Of a DNA stretch of 64,000 bases, positions 63,500 to 64,000 are shown piece by piece. The translations under genes were made by a program, and so were the position numbers. Every line of letters begins with the position of its first letter. Position 1 is the first letter of the stretch. Source of the stretch: JAEUPI01 sp963814435 (lineage in GTDB: Bacteria > Pseudomonadota > Gammaproteobacteria > Burkholderiales > Burkholderiaceae_C); contig CAWFCV010000025.1 in NCBI GenBank assembly GCA_963814435.1, positions 186,001 through 250,000 on the forward strand, in the 5' to 3' direction. Below the pieces are notes generated by a model. It saw only the letters and a list, made by a program, of their open reading frames with translations, did no database searches and had not been told where the DNA came from.

Positions 63500-64000
63500 A
63501 TGGACACGCACGAGCTGAAGTCGCGCGCCGATTTCCTGGCCACGGTGGATCTGCTGTCGGCGTTGACGCGCAAGGACATCGATCGGCTGGCCGAAGCTGC
63601 ACAGTCGCGCTGGCTGGCCTTCGGCGACAGCGCCTGCAAGGCGGGCGACATGGCCGAAGGACTGTACGTGATCAAGTCCGGCACGGTGCGCATCTTCGCC
63701 GAGGAGGGTGGCAAGGAGGTCAGCCAGGGGGTACGCAAAGCCGGCGACGCGTTCGGCGAGATGGTCGTGCTGCGCGAGCACCGGCACGAGGTGTCGGCGC
63801 GCGCATCGGCGAAGACCGAGCTGCTGATCATCCCGCGCGCCGTGGTGGCGCCGATCATCGCCGCCAACCCCGCGGCGCGTGCGTTCGTCGCGAGCCGGGT
63901 CGCGATAGGCTCTGCCGGTGGCTTGATCAGCCAGCTGTTCGACCTGCGCGGCAAGGTCGACAAGGACGAGCTCGAGGAGATCATCCGCAGCGTCGGCGTC
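63500..64000 (+). CDS. Cyclic nucleotide-binding domain protein, 3' end outside the window
   Basis: The first 167 residues are present. A cNMP-binding beta-roll spans about residues 18-125: LLSALTRKDIDRLAEAA, GDMAEGLYVIKSGTVRIF, and GDAFGEMVVLREHRHEVSA, the phosphate-binding cassette with its Glu (the usual RxA follows as SARASA). The segment DKDELEEIIRSVGV continues past the edge. In export clusters of this kind the cNMP domain is often the N-terminal part of an ABC exporter, which would be the missing pump of the TolC-HlyD system. That is inferred, since no transmembrane or ATPase part is visible. The stop of the parvulin-like gene is 19 bases upstream. Confidence 0.75.
   Translation, partial: MDTHELKSRADFLATVDLLSALTRKDIDRLAEAAQSRWLAFGDSACKAGDMAEGLYVIKSGTVRIFAEEGGKEVSQGVRKAGDAFGEMVVLREHRHEVSARASAKTELLIIPRAVVAPIIAANPAARAFVASRVAIGSAGGLISQLFDLRGKVDKDELEEIIRSVGV

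Overview
The window is strongly G+C-rich chromosomal DNA that looks like a betaproteobacterium of the order Burkholderiales (Rubrivivax/Leptothrix/Cupriavidus-like). This rests on gene content: a Burkholderia-type phosphonate regulator, a hoxV-hypABFCDEX order like that of the Cupriavidus membrane-bound hydrogenase locus, and minDE of the proteobacterial type. No tRNA, rRNA, CRISPR array or insertion sequence was recognised.

Layout. 1-2.4 kb: the end of the min locus (minD, minE), a 43-residue basic protein and a D,D-endopeptidase. 2.5-17.5 kb, minus strand: aminophosphonate genes (pbfA-like, phnW, and an AEP ABC transporter of the S2-T2-U2 type) mixed with a gamma-glutamyl amine route (glutamine synthetase-like ligase, Fe-alcohol dehydrogenase, aldehyde dehydrogenase, two gamma-glutamyl hydrolases), a HAD phosphatase and a VapBC module. 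17.8-21.6 kb, plus strand: a Na/Pi cotransporter with a PhoU-like tail, an EamA exporter and a D-2-hydroxyacid dehydrogenase. 21.6-38.6 kb: formate-tetrahydrofolate ligase (minus strand), then a plus-strand operon matching the E. coli ygeWY-hyuA-yqeA / ygfK-ssnA-xdhD set now linked to anaerobic purine and uric acid breakdown, with two PLP enzymes in place of ygeX. 38.6-42.2 kb: phnR-phnA-phnY, the rest of the AEP pathway. 42-45.4 kb: a metallo-beta-lactamase/pseudo-receiver/GAF fusion, an enoyl-CoA hydratase and a cupin. 45.6-53.6 kb: a [NiFe]-hydrogenase maturation operon without structural genes, ending in a truncated hoxA. 53.6-57.2 kb: an NTF2-like protein, an FAD/GcvT dehydrogenase and a type IV pilin. 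57.4-64 kb: an export cluster (TolC-like lipoprotein, double-FHA membrane protein, HlyD adaptor, parvulin-like protein, cyclic-nucleotide-binding protein cut by the window edge).

How they fit. PhnSTU imports 2-aminoethylphosphonate. PhnW, or PbfA from the hydroxylated substrate, makes phosphonoacetaldehyde; PhnY oxidises it and PhnA releases acetate and phosphate. One promoter architecture, with GTTGACAA at -35, is shared by phnS and phnR and marks a probable PhnR operator. The purine cluster lies between the two halves of this regulon. It would produce carbamoyl phosphate (YgeW), ATP (carbamate kinase) and possibly formyl-tetrahydrofolate and ATP through Fhs. Formyl-tetrahydrofolate is also the presumed precursor used by HypX.

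Sequence quality. Many genes between about 14.6 and 58 kb carry single-base frameshifts. In nearly every case removing or adding one base in a short homopolymer restores a full-length protein. In the phosphonate and purine genes most are extra bases; in the hyp genes most are missing bases. I treat these genes as functional with base-call errors, not as pseudogenes. Short G+C-rich hairpin repeats recur in the intergenic gaps; three related copies sit in the same orientation inside operons, and another type abuts two start codons.
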